NCBI GenBank assembly: GCA_951804985.1
Contig: OX638133.1
Location: 47,899,983 to 47,963,982 of the forward strand
DNA length: 64,000 nucleotides
Direction: 5' to 3'
Source: Dryomyza anilis
Taxonomy: Eukaryota > Arthropoda > Insecta > Diptera > Dryomyzidae
The notes beneath the pieces are model-generated. The model was not told where the DNA came from. It was given only the letters and a program-made list of their open reading frames with translations, and searched no databases. Below are positions 44,877-56,040 of the stretch, in pieces. Each line of letters begins with the position of its first letter. Within the stretch, counting starts at the first letter, position 1. The position numbers were made by a program, and so were the translations under genes.

Positions 44877-45137
44877 ATGATTTTTACTGCCAAACAAATC
44901 GTCGGCATGGTTGAATATGCCATCGAAGTGGCAGAAGACCCTATTAGGAGACGATTGGAAGAACTTGCTATTAGTATTTCACAACTTCAACCCTCTAGGG
45001 CGGTTACATATCTCCCGGTTGCAATAATACCAGGAATTAATAGTAGTAATACTAACATTGACTTAATCAAGTCTCTCCCATGGCGTTCTGTGGCTCATTT
45101 CGTTATGCAGTATTATCCGAGGGCTTATACTATGTAG
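44877..45137 (+). pseudogene. Gag fragment of the errantivirus-like element
   Basis: An 86-codon frame starting MIFTAKQIVGMV and ending soon after LPWRSVAHF. It is about a fifth of a typical Gag and the remainder is deleted. It is assigned from position and from the general look of errantivirus Gag starts, without a decisive motif. The 5' leader upstream is purine-rich with direct repeats of AATTAGCATTTAAAATAAGT. Confidence 0.45.
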
Positions 45138-45216
45138 CGACGGGTATTTTTAGAAATAAGATTGTAGATTCTGCAAACGCAAATTTATCTGCGTTTAACA
45201 CCATTGTATAAATTTA

Positions 45217-45640
45217 ATGTCAAGAGAGTTGGACCTAATTGGATTTGAAAAGTCGCTCCTGCCATTTATAACAAAAACTTCAAAAAGTAGTCAGGTGCTG
45301 AAAATTTTAATAGACACAGGAACTCCAAAGAGTTATATTAGGGATTTAGATTTTTTAACAGGAATAATTCCAATCGAAAAATACTTTAATGTAAAATCAG
45401 TAAACGAAATCAACCTTATAAAAGAAAAATGTAGAGTTAACATTTTGGAAATTACTTCAACATTTTTTTTTACTCCCAGCCCTTAAGTCATTTGACGCCA
45501 ATTGATGCTAAAATTGACATTAAAAATGATACTTTGTACTACAAAAATGGTAAAGCACAACTTGAATATTTTTCTTGACAGCAGGTTAACTCAATAATAA
45601 TTGACCAGGATTCTGTTCCCAATCATAAAGTTCCAAGAAA
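45217..45640 (+). pseudogene. Aspartic protease fragment of the errantivirus-like element
   Basis: The ILIDTGTPKSYI motif carries the catalytic Asp-Thr-Gly. The frame is open for 89 codons, then broken by a T-run frameshift near 45468, after which the protease end is recognisable out of frame up to about 45640. It is interrupted by the HINE at 45649. Confidence 0.75.
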
Positions 45641-45648
45641 TGATAAAT

Positions 45649-46340
45649 AACCAGTTGGGAAGGTTAGATCACATGGGAAATTTTAAAGTAGGTGTAATTA
45701 TGATAGTTAGAATTATCAAAATTATACTCCGACTATAGCCGACTATAAATACCCTACACATATGTGTGGTTACCATTCAAAGTGATATATAGGTCACCAG
45801 GGTATACGAATCCTGAAAATAACTACAAACATTCAATCGTTGAAGAATTTCCATTCATTTGATACCCATATTTACAAATGGGTAGGTGTACCGAATTTCG
45901 ATTTTTTTTTGTGAACCACAAGTCTTTTCGCTGGAAAACATTATTATTATGTATTTGAGCATGATGTCAATATATATTTGACCAAAAAAGTTTACTTAAG
46001 CACGTATAGATAAAAATTGATCTTTATATGTACATTTTATATGAGGTATTTGAACATAAGTGGTCGGATCATAGGTCACAATGGACCGATTTTTTCGCAC
46101 ATACAGCGTAGTTATATTAGTAATCTAAGTTATAAGTTTCATTTCTCTAGCTCTTCAATTTTAAAAGTAGTAGGGACAGACAGACAGACGGACAGACAGG
46201 CGGACAGACGGACATCACTAAATCGGAGGTCATGCTGATCAAGAATATATATACTTTTCCATATCGGAGATGCTTCCTTCTGGGTGTTACAAACGGCGTA
46301 CCAAACTGAATATACCCTTTCACTCTTAGTGTAGGGTATA
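45649..46340 (-). mobile_element. HINE, near-complete, inside the errantivirus-like element
   Basis: Minus-strand copy from AACCAGTTGGGAAGGTTAG to TCTTAGTGTAGGGTATA. The (GTCY) array is short (46171-46212). It separates protease and RT. Confidence 0.92.
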
Positions 46341-46429
46341 AAAATGAAAATGCATTCGCAGAACCAGACAGGTCTTTACCATATAACACACAGGTATAGG
46401 TAACTCTTACAAATACGGATGACCCCATT

Positions 46430-47300
46430 TACACTCGATCCCATATCCGCAGTAGAATTTATAAATAATGAAATAAAGTCTTTGTTAAAAGACGAAATTA
46501 TCCGACCATCATGTTCACCGCATAATTCGCCAATTCATGTAGTAAAAAAAAGGTTTGGACGAGAACGGCAAACAGAAACTTAGAATGGTTATCGATTTTA
46601 GAAAAATTAACGATGTCACAATCTCGGATAGGTATCCTATTCCCGATACTTCTGTAATTTTAGCAAACTTAGTAAATTCAAAATATTTCAAAACAATAGA
46701 TTTAAAGGCAGGATTTCACCAAATAGAATTGGTAGAGAAGGACAGAAAGAAAACAGCATTAAATGTTAACAATGGTAAATATGAATTTTGTAGATTGCCA
46801 TTTGGCCTGAAAAATGCGCCTAGCATTTTTAAATCAGAAGTAGAATTTTTCAAATCAGAAGTAGAATTTTTCAAATCAGAAGTATCCTATTCCCGATACT
46901 TCTGTAATTTTAGCAAACTTAGTAAATTCAAAATATTTCAAAACAATAGATTTAAAGGCAGGATTTCACCAAATAGAATTGGTAGAGAAGGACAGAAAAA
47001 AAACAGCATTTAATGTTAACAATGGTAAATAGGAATTTTGTAGATTGCCATTTGGCCTGAAAAATGCGCCTAGCATTTTTAAATCAGAAGTAGAATTTTT
47101 CAAATTAGAAGTAGAATTTTTCAAATCAGAAGTAAAAATTTTTCAAATCAGAATTAGAATTTTTAAGTTTTGTAATTTCACGTAATGGAATAAAAACATG
47201 TCCAAGTAAAGTGAATGACTTACCGAATTACAAAGAACCAGAATCTTTAAGAGCATTATTTCGATTATTTCTAGGATTATATGGCTATTATCGTAGATTT
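46430..47300 (+). pseudogene. Reverse transcriptase fragment with internal tandem duplication
   Basis: The RT start (RPSCSPHNSPIHVVKK-like) precedes a frameshift at about 46548. Then MVIDFRKIND, YPIPD, IDLKAGFHQIEL and CRLPFGLKNAPSIF are recognisable. From 46883 about 250 bases starting TATCCTATTCCCGAT repeat the segment beginning at 46633, and 21-bp units (GTAGAATTTTTCAAATCAGAA) are iterated between and after the copies. The Y-x-D-D active site is not present. Later RT sequence (LGLYGYYRRF) reappears at about 47270. Confidence 0.85.
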
Positions 47301-47329
47301 ATTAAGGATTATAGGTACCAAAAATTCAA

Positions 47330-47790
47330 AAAACATACAAATTTAACTTGACTCTGACGCGTTATTAGCATTCGAGATATTAAAAAATATATTGGCCTCG
47401 GAAGACGTTTTACTTAGATACCCTGAATATGAAAAACCATTTGAGCTCACAACGGACCCATTGTCTGTAGCTTTAGGAGCAGTACTATCTCAAAATGGTA
47501 AACTTATTACAATGGTCTCGAGCTCGTTGTCGAAAGCTGAAGAAAATTATGCTACTAATGAGCGTGAACTTTTTGCAATAGTATGGTCTCATCAAACACT
47601 TCGCCATTACCTTTACGGTATCCAAAATATTCACATTTACACAGACCACCAACCCCTTACATTTGCAATATCTGACTAGAATCCGAATTCAAAAGCATTC
47701 ATTGAAGAATTCGCCCCTAAATTTTACTATTAGCCTGGAAAACAAAATTCAGTGGCGGACGCACTCTCAAGACAATTTCTTAATACCCTG
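47330..47790 (+). pseudogene. RNase H fragment of the errantivirus-like element
   Basis: A 95-codon open frame at 47392-47679 holds LTTDPLSVALGAVLSQ, ENYATNERELFAIVW and the TDHQPLTFA segment. Usual retroelement RNase H has D-A-S after the first TD; here it reads TDPLS. ADALSRQ, the conserved end of the RNase H/linker, follows at about 47757 in another frame. Confidence 0.85.
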
Positions 47791-48089
47791 ATTACATCCA
47801 GTTCAGACTCGGAAACAATTCATAGCGAAATTTCATCAACTAAAATCATAAAGAGCATTAAATCACCAATAAACCAATTGTATTAACTCAGTCAGATTCC
47901 AACAAACATTTTATTCAAAAATATAAGCGTCACACTATTAATTTTGATTCGACTACCACTCTAATTAAGAGTCTTACGGATACTAAAAACAGTAATATTG
48001 TCAATGGGATACATTGTGAACTCTCAAGAAATTTTAGTCTCATCCATACTGAGAAAATAGTTATTGATTTACTAAATGAGGATGATCAA

Positions 48090-48330
48090 TTATATCAATC
48101 ATAACCGCGCTCGTCATACAAGTGAATTTCAAACAGATTTTAAACGAATATTATTTTCCCGACATTAAAAAAATGTCAAACTCAATTATAGTTAACTGTA
48201 AAATATGCCTGGAGAATACTTAAATATCAGAGGAAGCCCCCTAAACCAGTATTAGGTGAAACCCCGACACCAAATTTTCGAGGAGAGATACTTCATATAG
48301 ACATATTTATCCCCAATAACAATTCAAATT
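48090..48330 (+). pseudogene. Integrase N-terminal relic of the errantivirus-like element
   Basis: Scattered phrases in shifting frames correspond to the zinc-binding segment (YYFPDIKK, CKICL-like) and the start of the core with ILHIDIF, which contains the first catalytic Asp position. The rest of the core is absent and env-like sequence starts within 40 bases. Confidence 0.55.
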
Positions 48331-48359
48331 AATAAAAAAAAAAATAATAAAATTGATAA

Positions 48360-49200
48360 ATCTACGACTTACGACGCTTTAGTTTTGGAGAATTTATCCG
48401 TAAGAAATAATTTAGTTATAAATCATTTAAATAATATGGCTCTATCAATAATATTAGCAAGGAACAATGTTATTAATCCTTTAATATTAAATAATACTGA
48501 AATAAATCACATACTTGATGTGGAAAATGTACCAATTAGTGTAAGTAGTTTGCTTGCTGCTTCTAAAATTAAAATATTACACAATTTAGATACTATCTAT
48601 TATATTATAAAAATTCCCAAAATTTAAGATGTTTGCGATTATACTAAGATTTATCCGGTAAGCCATAATAAAAGTATTGTAAGGATAGAAATAAATGAAG
48701 CTGCAATAAGTAAAACGAGAATGCGACCTTTCACTGAATGCATTAATACAACTGCGGCCCACTTTTGCAAGCCAGCTGTTTCGGCATGCCTAACAGAATT
48801 ACTGAATAACAATACGGCGTCATGCCCAACTGAATCATCATATCATCTTCCACTTATTCAAGTCATCGATAATGGAATCATGTCCCACAGACAACAGTTT
48901 TCGACGAACATCAATTAATGGTTACTGGAACTTTTCTACTCCTCTTTTTGAGCCCGATTAAGATTAACTCTACAACATACGACGTTGTAAATTATTCAAT
49001 ACATGTCGAACCACATCCACCGAAGACGTTATCTCTAAAATATTTAAACCATGAAGAATTTTGATAACATTAACCTTATTGATAAATTAAGGCAACATTC
49101 AAATAGAAACAGGTGGCTTACAATGCCGATATCTCCTCTTTTTGTAATTATTGGAATTTGCTTCATTATAGAAACCAACGGAAAAGGACACTGATAGAAA
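48360..49200 (+). pseudogene. Envelope (ORF3) remnant of the errantivirus-like element
   Basis: Frames at 48385-48627, about 48630-48918 and 49050-49190 resemble in order the middle and end of errantivirus Env proteins (for example the IPISVSSLLAASKIKIL-like stretch, then a cysteine-bearing ectodomain segment). A hydrophobic stretch near 49120-49180 is a candidate membrane anchor. Stop codons separate the frames. The N-terminal half, including the signal peptide and cleavage-site region, is missing. It is identified by position and resemblance only. Confidence 0.6.
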
Positions 49201-49279
49201 CGTCAACCCACCAAATCAATATGATGCTTGACCAGATGAAAGACCGAATCGAGGACGATTCGAACTTAAGATGAGGAAA

Positions 49280-49630
49280 AGTAAATACACGAATACTGCA
49301 CGCAAGTAAAGAGTGCATTAATGTGTAATGTAACACCCGCGTCCGGACAGCTTAGACATTTCTGTTAAATAAGCAGTTAAGAAATGCAAGCAGCGACGTC
49401 GCCGTTTCTGTCGCTTCTTTTAATTTAAGTTTAGTCAGCAAATTGTCAAAGCAGCAAGCACTAGAGTAAGAATGAATGTAATAATAAAAATCAGATATAT
49501 TTATCAACCGAATCAGAACGGTTCCTATAATTAATATTTTATATATTTCAAATTTTAAGGAAATCCGTGCACAGGTGTACGTTTGCATAGCGCACAAACA
49601 ATCAGACAAACAAACGGAAAATTACTTTAA
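49280..49630 (+). repeat. 3' LTR of the errantivirus-like element
   Basis: Begins AGTAAATACACG after the purine-rich AAGATGAGGAAA and probably ends near ATTACTTTAA, before TATATATA. The right boundary is inferred from a TATA flank, so it may be off by several bases. About 350 bp. Confidence 0.6.
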
Positions 49631-49634
49631 TATA

Positions 49635-50576
49635 TATATTTATAGATTTATTTTATTTTAATGTCCAAATTGAAATTCACTTTTAAAAAATCAGACACAT
49701 GAATAGAAATTTCTCGTTGCAAAAGATTATAAAACATATTATGATGGCTTCAGTTTCGTATAATTGATTGCTATACTAGAGTCTGCATTTATTTTTGAGT
49801 ACGTTGCCATAATAGAAGTTCGATAAATTTATTTTCTGTAATAAATAAAAAAACTTAAATTTAATGTATTAATATTAAATACATTGAGTCCTTACCAATG
49901 TCGAGTTTAATAATGATGATTGTTGGAAAAAAGTATGAAACAATTTTGAACAAACACGCAGAATGACGTACAAAATGAACATGTTTATATTCGTGTTATA
50001 TATTTTATGCCACTTTTATTATTATAGGAGGAAACCATTGAAACAATAGTATTTATTCTACTGACTGCTGCGCAGAATTGCTGTTACGTAGTGTTACTAC
50101 TCCTGATAAATATTAAAAAAATTGGAAGAAAATATTACTTTTGTGTTTTTTTGTAATTAAAATCTAAATTAATTATTGTCCAAAACGTTAGCGCGCTACT
50201 TCGAGCACCACAACTCGCTCTTTTTGTAAATTCGGCTTAATTGCATACTTAATTTTCTATATTTAGTTATGCATGCATATACTTGAATAATAAACAAGAT
50301 AAAACAAAAATAACAACAAAATTACTTTTGCAAACAAAATAATTCAAGAGCGAGCCGCTCGAAATACAGGTGCGCTGTACATTTCGAGCACTCCATTCAA
50401 CATAACCTTGAGAAGCAAGTACAATGATGCATGCTTAGCTCGGTTAGACAATTTTTTATTTTTAAATTTGAAGTAAAAGGATGTAAACAAATTTGAACAC
50501 TAATTGTATTATTGTTACTTATTTTCCATATTTTAAATGTCATCAATAAAAAATTAATTATTTTTACTAACACAAG
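49635..50576. other. No gene recognised
   Basis: AT-rich. Two GAGC-bearing segments (AGCGCGCTACTTCGAGCAC at about 50190 and GCGAGCCGCTCGAAATAC at about 50350) are partly inverted relative to each other, as in a decayed MITE. Nothing coding. Confidence 0.45.
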
Positions 50577-50835
50577 AGGGTTCTGTCTTTAAACCTCCGG
50601 TAAGGCGTATTATCTTATGTTTTCATGCGCCTGAAATGATGATTCCCTTTCCTCCTCTTATCTCTGTATCGCTCCTTTGCGGCCCGCGTAACTACCGACT
50701 GCAGGATGATTCTATATGCTGCATCTTTCTCTACAGAGGCTGCGCGACACTGTTCGTCTTACCACATATTCTGTAGAGGGTATTGGAATCCAAGCACCTC
50801 TTCGGCAGCCGTACGCATTGAGCGGGAGACGTGTG
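50577..50835 (-). mobile_element. RTE LINE fragment
   Basis: The minus strand matches the linker region of the complete RTE (20985-21310), including TATCGCTCCTT, ACTGCAGG and GGAATCCAAGCACCTCTTCG, with about 80 bases deleted and many substitutions. It is older than the complete copy and truncated at both ends. Confidence 0.85.
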
Positions 50836-51480
50836 TCTTTTGCACACTCTGACAAAATAATTATTATTTACATTCCCCATAGTTTGTTACCATCTCGATA
50901 TGTTCGATATTAACTACTGTATTATTAGTTGCGTCATTCTCACAAATGTCGATTCTTTCAAATGCAGACATTCAATCTATAAATTTTCTTTGTAAATGTC
51001 GTTGTGATAGATATGAAAAAAAAAAATTTTGCAATTACACTCAGAGAAAAATTCCATCAAATCTTATTAAAATAGATCAATATTTTCATGTATACTCAAT
51101 GAAAATGCCATGGAATTATTTTAGTATTTATCCTATCCAATTGACTAAATTTAATAGTAAAATAGTTTTTACTATTAAAATTTGTCAAAAGAATTATATG
51201 GTATTTTGTGTGTGTATACTTCAACTCTTTGTAATTAAAAGTTTTTTCCAATCGTCCTTTTAGATGAATAGTTTGTATGTCAATTAGAGGAAGAAGTTTC
51301 TACTTTGATTTTTTTCTTTCGCATTTAGTTGTACAGATCATGCAGAGCCATCAAAAAAAGCATACGTGAGCCTCTATTTATTATTCTCTGATATAGATCT
51401 TTATAGTCAATGTGAGCGAAAAAACTACACGGACAATAACGGCGCACAATATATTTCATTTTCATATGTAGTCAGTCTGC
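50836..51480. other. No recognised gene; one 105-codon frame
   Basis: A plus-strand frame at 50946-51263 is rich in Cys, Lys, Phe and Ile. It has no domain I recognise and low-complexity AT composition. It is probably chance. Confidence 0.4.
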
Positions 51481-51629
51481 GTGCAGTGACCGTTCGAGCA
51501 TGACGTTGCGACGACCAGCCTAACGATTCGCATTAGTTTATAAACAGTTAAGTTTACTTTTTCTTTCTTTTCCTTTAATGAAAGCTTTCAGCTCAGAAGT
51601 GAGATGGTTGAATATTAAATACATTTCAA

Positions 51630-52250
51630 TAACCTTCGTTCTATATTTTGTACTTGGCGTCAAGAAGGTTTAACGCGAAAGATGTTAATTCATTCGTGTT
51701 AAAATGAGATAAAATATTCGTTAAAAATTACACGACACCAACGAAGACACAAAAATCACGAATCTACGATAATAAAGGAAAACGAATAGACGATAGCGAG
51801 TACTAAAAGAAACCAAAGAATCCAACGCGCGAATAATCATAATGAGTAAATAAACCATAAAAGGGCAATAAACGAATCGCTGAGAAATGAAAACAACGTG
51901 ATTTCCAATAAGCGAAACAATTAAAAAACAAACGCGATCGAATTAACACCAGAACAAACGTAAAACAACGAAAAAAAAATATAACTCAAATTCAGAAACA
52001 ATAGCAAATAAACCTATGAGCAGTTGTATAGTGGACGCAAACGAGTTAAGAAAATGGTTAAGTTATTCGAACTGAAAGTTGAACAACTCAAGGAGTTGTT
52101 ACGCGAAAGAACTCTGCTGACGACAGTTAACAAAAACGAATAACGACAAAGTGAACATGGAAAACGTAGAAATTCCAGTAAAAGAAAAGCGCGAAAAGAT
52201 TGCCGGAATTTTAACATTCAAAATATTGGAGTTTTGGATTTTTTCGATTA
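51630..52250 (+). pseudogene. Start of another Ty3-type element: primer site, leader and gag stub
   Basis: TTGGCGTCAAGAAGGTTT at 51654 resembles the LTR-end plus primer-site junction of the main family (TTGGTGTCAGAAGTGGG). An A-rich leader follows. ATG at 52053 opens VKLFELKVEQLKELLRERTLL, clearly akin to the SAP-like start of the other gag genes. It stops after about 30 codons and the element is lost by 52250, where Tc1-like sequence begins. The LTR itself is not delimited. Confidence 0.5.
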
Positions 52251-52299
52251 GCCGAAAATAAAGGTTTTTTTTTGTAGCGCTACAAATGTTTTTTTAAAT

Positions 52300-52850
52300 A
52301 AAGGGTTTTGGATATCAATGAAATTCTTTATTCCTGTACGTTCGATGCCATTATGTATGGAACTCGATTTCTTTTGCATGGCCACCACGGAAGTCCAGAC
52401 GCTGAACCCCATTCGACAGTTTTCAAGCATAAATCGGCCGATACTGCTGCAATTTCACGTTCGATATTCATACGAAGTTCATCAATCGTTGGCATAGACC
52501 ATAGACTTGACGTAGCCCGACAATAAATAGTCTAACAGCGTCAAATCGCACGACCGAGGCGGCCAATCGACTGGACCATTCCGTGAGATAACACGTTCTC
52601 CAAACTTGGTTTCCAATAAATTGATTGTGGCACTCGCTGTGTGGCTTGTGGCGCTGTCCTGTTGGAATCACATGTCCTCCAAGTCCATATCATCCAATTG
52701 GGGCCAAAAATATTCGGTTATCATTAAACGGTAACACAGTAACGTGCCGGTCTTGATCATCACGGAAGATGTACGGCCCAGCCCAATTCACGAACATACG
52801 ACGCTTTTGGTGGTTAAGCGGCTTCAGTGGCATGAAATGGTAAACCTTAC
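52300..52850 (-). pseudogene. Tc1/mariner-superfamily transposase, C-terminal remnant
   Basis: On the minus strand the phrase FQQDSATSHTA (second catalytic Asp region) is followed by a PVDWPPRSCDLTLLDY segment, with the expected Pro partly altered, and SGYVKSMVYAN. After a frameshift comes IDELRMNIEREIAAVSADL. A stop (TGA) stands where Trp precedes FQQD. These are the hallmarks of an IS630/Tc1-type DDE/D transposase end. The N-terminal DNA-binding part is missing. GTAGCGCTAC at 52275 and GTAGCGACC at 52919 might be remnants of termini. Confidence 0.8.
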
Positions 52851-53229
52851 TGAAGAGAAATGTCGAAAGAGCGGCAAGAAATATGGCGTCGTTTGCTGTC
52901 CCTGTTGCTCTACTTTTGTAGCGACCCTTTACGATTATTCGGTTAATTAGAATGTTGATTAATTCAAAAGAACGATTACACGCTTAATCAGAATTATGAT
53001 TAATTGAAGAACGATTAATTGTTTTGTTATTAGCATGATTGTAAATAACTATATTATACATGTTACACATCTTTTTCGGCATTTGTAACTTAATTTTTTT
53101 GTTTTTTAAATAAACTTTGTTTGGTATAAGCAATTTAATACCTTAAGTTTATTACAAAAAAGAAGGGGAACAATGAGTAATTTTGAAATAATTATTTCAA
53201 TTACCCATTTAATTTATTGTTATATTTCA
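52851..53229. other. No gene recognised
   Basis: Includes direct repeats of GATTAATT/CGATTA at 52935-53020 and A/T-rich sequence. No frame of note. Confidence 0.45.
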
Positions 53230-53493
53230 AAAAAGATTTGAGCACAGCGGACCTTCAAATGCTAACATTTGCTGCTTCTATTCCTACCGAATTTTGCCGC
53301 TGCAAAGTGGATTCAAGAACTGGCAGGTTCGATTGACCAAACAGAAAATATATGGAAAATATACTCTGCAGCACAGATTCCAGTATGCACAAGATTAAGT
53401 CCTAATAAATCATTGGCAATCGTAATTGACAGGGGACTTTCAAAGCATCAGTACGAACTTTTAATTCAAAATTCTAAGAAGATCGGTAAATGA
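53230..53493 (+). pseudogene. Transib/RAG1-like transposase, N-terminal part (candidate)
   Basis: The frame at 53269-53493 ends with LSPNKSLAIVIDRGLSKHQY, which resembles the region before the catalytic core of Transib/RAG1-like transposases (an LS-x-x-Q-Y segment). It finishes at GATCGGTAAATGA, 15 bases before LTR copy 3. GGTAAAT could be a splice donor. The matching downstream part lies on the other side of the LTR element at 63305-63611. It could be a transposon or a domesticated gene. The assignment rests on motif memory only. Confidence 0.4.
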
Positions 53494-53507
53494 TCGTAAT
53501 ATAATAT

Positions 53508-54038
53508 TGTTACGAAAATTTAGTCTACGGAAAACTGTTCTACGAGTTCGTATCACTGGATTGTGTACAAAATAAAAAAGCACTTATATTTGGTTTTAAC
53601 TATTATTTCAATTAGTATTATTTCCACTAGTATTATTCAAACTTGTATTAATTAACTTTATTTATTTAAATAAACTTAAAGAATAATCACTTATATCAAC
53701 TGCTGAATTTCTTCAATTAAGCTCAAAACTGTTCATTCACGAGACGCACTAGTTCACTATCAAATCACAACTGAAGTACAGTGCCTCAGATGCGGCGCTC
53801 TTATATACTGCATGCATCAGTTGGACACGTTTTGACAAGCTTCGTCATGTTTCGAGAACCTTCTACTCATTTCGTGAATGACGCATGCTATAGGCATCTC
53901 AATCGCACTTATGTGTTTTTAATGCGCTGATCTTCTATCTCTTTCTCGCACATTGCCTCAGTGCGCTGAATTGTCTTGCGTCTCATTTAGTCTTATTCAT
54001 TGCTTTCACAATGGGACAAATTACAACTTTTCGTAACA
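53508..54038 (-). repeat. 3' LTR of copy 3
   Basis: 531 bp, TGTTACGAAAATTTAGTC at the left to TTTTCGTAACA at the right on the plus strand. The heat-shock element (reverse) is TTCGAGAACCTTC at 53851-53863. The TATA region reads TATATACTGC in reverse. Confidence 0.94.
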
Positions 54039-54960
54039 CTGCCCTCCACATAAATCTGTTCGTCCCGAACAGACGTTAAGCCTCTCTCTCTATATGTTGC
54101 CAATCTTTCTAAATGTACCACTGTGAATTTTCGTCTAACACCTGCATTATTCTGGATCCGGTATACCACATCGTTAATCCTTTTTATAACCTTATATGGT
54201 CCCTCCCAGTGTTTTTGCAACTTAGGGGATAATCCTTTATTTCTTTGTGGGTTATAGAGCAGAACAAGTTCACATTCAGTAAATCACTCCGAATTTGCGC
54301 GCAAGTCGTATCTGGCCTTCATCTTGTCACTCGAAAATTGTGTACGCTGCCTTACAAACTGATGCAATTCATTCATTTCTTCAATTTTTTCTGGAAACAT
54401 AGTTGTGAGTAGGAATTCCAGCTGAAGGACTTTAAATCCGTAGGTAATCTTAAGTCTGCTCCGAAAACAATTTTTTCCAGGCGAAGCTACTGTGGTGTCA
54501 TGAACCGCCGTTCGATATGCCATAAGAAACAGTGGTATGTGTGTATCATAATCTTTTTGATTTTTATCAACCACTTTTCTGAGATATTCTTCCAATGTCC
54601 GATTGAATCTTTCCACCATACCATCAGATTGCGTGTGCAAAGGCGTTGTTCTGGTTTTCTGTATGTTGAGGACTTTGCATACTTCCTTAAATACTGCAGA
54701 TTCAAAATTTCTTCCTTGATCTGAATGCAATTCCAACGGTACTCCAAAACGGCTTACCCAGTTGTTAACTAATGCATTCGCAACAGTTGTGGCTTCTTGA
54801 TACTTATTGCCCGCATCACTGATTGGAAACGGCCCGGCTACGTTCATGGCAATACGCTCAAAGGGTGCTCCCACGTTGTACTGATGCATCCTGCCGTGAC
54901 TTCTGACTGTTGGTACTTTTGCTGGTACACATTGCGGACAACTGCGAATCCAATCGACCT
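54039..54960 (-). pseudogene. Integrase of copy 3, the fullest integrase in the window
   Basis: Read on the minus strand: the CPQC end of the zinc domain, then a GPFPISDAG segment in which the residue two before the first expected Asp site reads Asn (NVAGPF). A deletion follows, then ELHSDQGRNF (second catalytic Asp), TTPLHTQSDGMVERFN (catalytic Glu), and after a short break the C-terminal GPYKVIKRINDVVYRI (GPY/F-type domain, 54125-54215). It runs into the LTR with the reading YVEGSVT. The first catalytic region is damaged, so it is presumably inactive. Confidence 0.85.
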
Positions 54961-54989
54961 GTTTACATTAGAGAGTGTATCCAAAGTAT

Positions 54990-55440
54990 CGTCGATTCTT
55001 TCAGTAATCAAAGCAAAACCGAGTTCTACCAACCTTCTTGGTAACCAACACCACTGGTGAGCTCCATGGGCTTTCTGAAGGTCCCACCACACCATTTTTG
55101 TATATCTCTTCGACTAAATGTGTCACTTCGGCCCGTTTGGCAAGTGGTACTCTTCTCGGTGATTGACCAATTGGTTTAGAGTCACCAGTGTTTATTCGAT
55201 GTTTTACGATAGAAGTTCTTCCGTCGTTTTGGCCATTAGCAGCGAATAAAAACCAGTGTTTATCTATTAGTTGTTGTACTTTACTCTTTTCTTTAACAGC
55301 CAAATCCTTGGTCCACTCTTTTGTAAAAGTTTGAGCAGTTTTATTAACTACTTGCGGTGTAGCGTTGATTTTTGATTGACTTGCTTCATAATTTAATATC
55401 GCAGACACCTACATATTAGTGTTCCCTTTTTAATTACTTT
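54990..55440 (-). pseudogene. Reverse transcriptase N-terminal fragment of copy 3
   Basis: Contains the [18 protein letters not shown] and HRINTGDSKPI segments. At about 54965 the sequence passes from the DDTLDTLSN region directly into the integrase zinc-domain end. The RT palm, thumb, connection and RNase H are therefore deleted in one event. A stop near 55405 and others upstream break the frame. Confidence 0.82.
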
Positions 55441-55522
55441 GGACGAGTTTTCGATATTATTGAGAATTCTTATTGCCTCTTCTAGTGTTCTTCCGATAAC
55501 AATATTTCTTCTGCTCATTTGC

Positions 55523-56040
55523 TCAATTCGCTTTAATAACCCACAACATGCTTATCCCACAATCTCCATATAATTTCGCCCAAACAACTGCTTCTGATTT
55601 TGGTGGTATTTTTCTATTTTTATGAGCAATAACTTGTTTAATTTTCGGGCTCTGGTCACAATCAATGTTTAGTTGGACCTCCGTGTTGGCATAACTAAAA
55701 ATGTTTCTTCTTAAATCTAGTGTGAAACCGATCCTTATCATGAAGTCCATGCCAACAACAATTTCCGCCACTATAAAATCAGGCTTAACTGTCGTAGTAC
55801 CTATCGTAATTTTCTTGGTAATCTTTCCTCTAATAGGGGCTTCTTCACTTGTGTGTTTGCAATCTTATTTCTATAAGCGGCTCTTTTTCGTCCTTAACAA
55901 GGTTACATCTTACTATCGAGTGTGAAGCTCCCGTATCCAATGTTACCATATATGCCGTACAATCAATGAGCCCTTTGACAGTTAAACTATTCGGTTTTCG
56001 AGAAATTTGTGACATGGAGATTCTGAGACTCTTGGTATTA
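55523..56040 (-). pseudogene. Aspartic protease remnant of copy 3
   Basis: The VVGMDFMIRIGFTLDLRR segment lies at 55680-55765, and the LDTGASHS-encoding stretch in reverse at about 55915-55945. A frameshift lies between them near 55850. The order and content match copy 2. Confidence 0.8.

Larger units (their letters stand above)
44390..49630 (+). mobile_element. Errantivirus-like (gypsy/17.6 type) endogenous element, decayed
   Basis: The 5' boundary AGTTAATACACG and the 3' LTR start AGTAAATACACG share about 50 bases. TATA flanks the left edge (44386-44389) and follows a possible right edge at 49630, and errantiviruses favour TATA targets. Relics of gag, protease, RT, RNase H, integrase and env appear in order on the plus strand. 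A HINE lies between protease and RT. Multiple stops, duplications and deletions make it non-functional. Confidence 0.8.

Noticed and set aside
44877..49200. Functional endogenous retrovirus
   Set aside because: Gag is a short stub, RT lacks its active site, integrase core is absent and env is broken. Only the order of genes survives.
50946..51263. 105-codon ORF as a host gene
   Set aside because: Low-complexity AT-driven composition (Lys, Phe, Ile, Cys), no domain, no exon or promoter signals that I could support.
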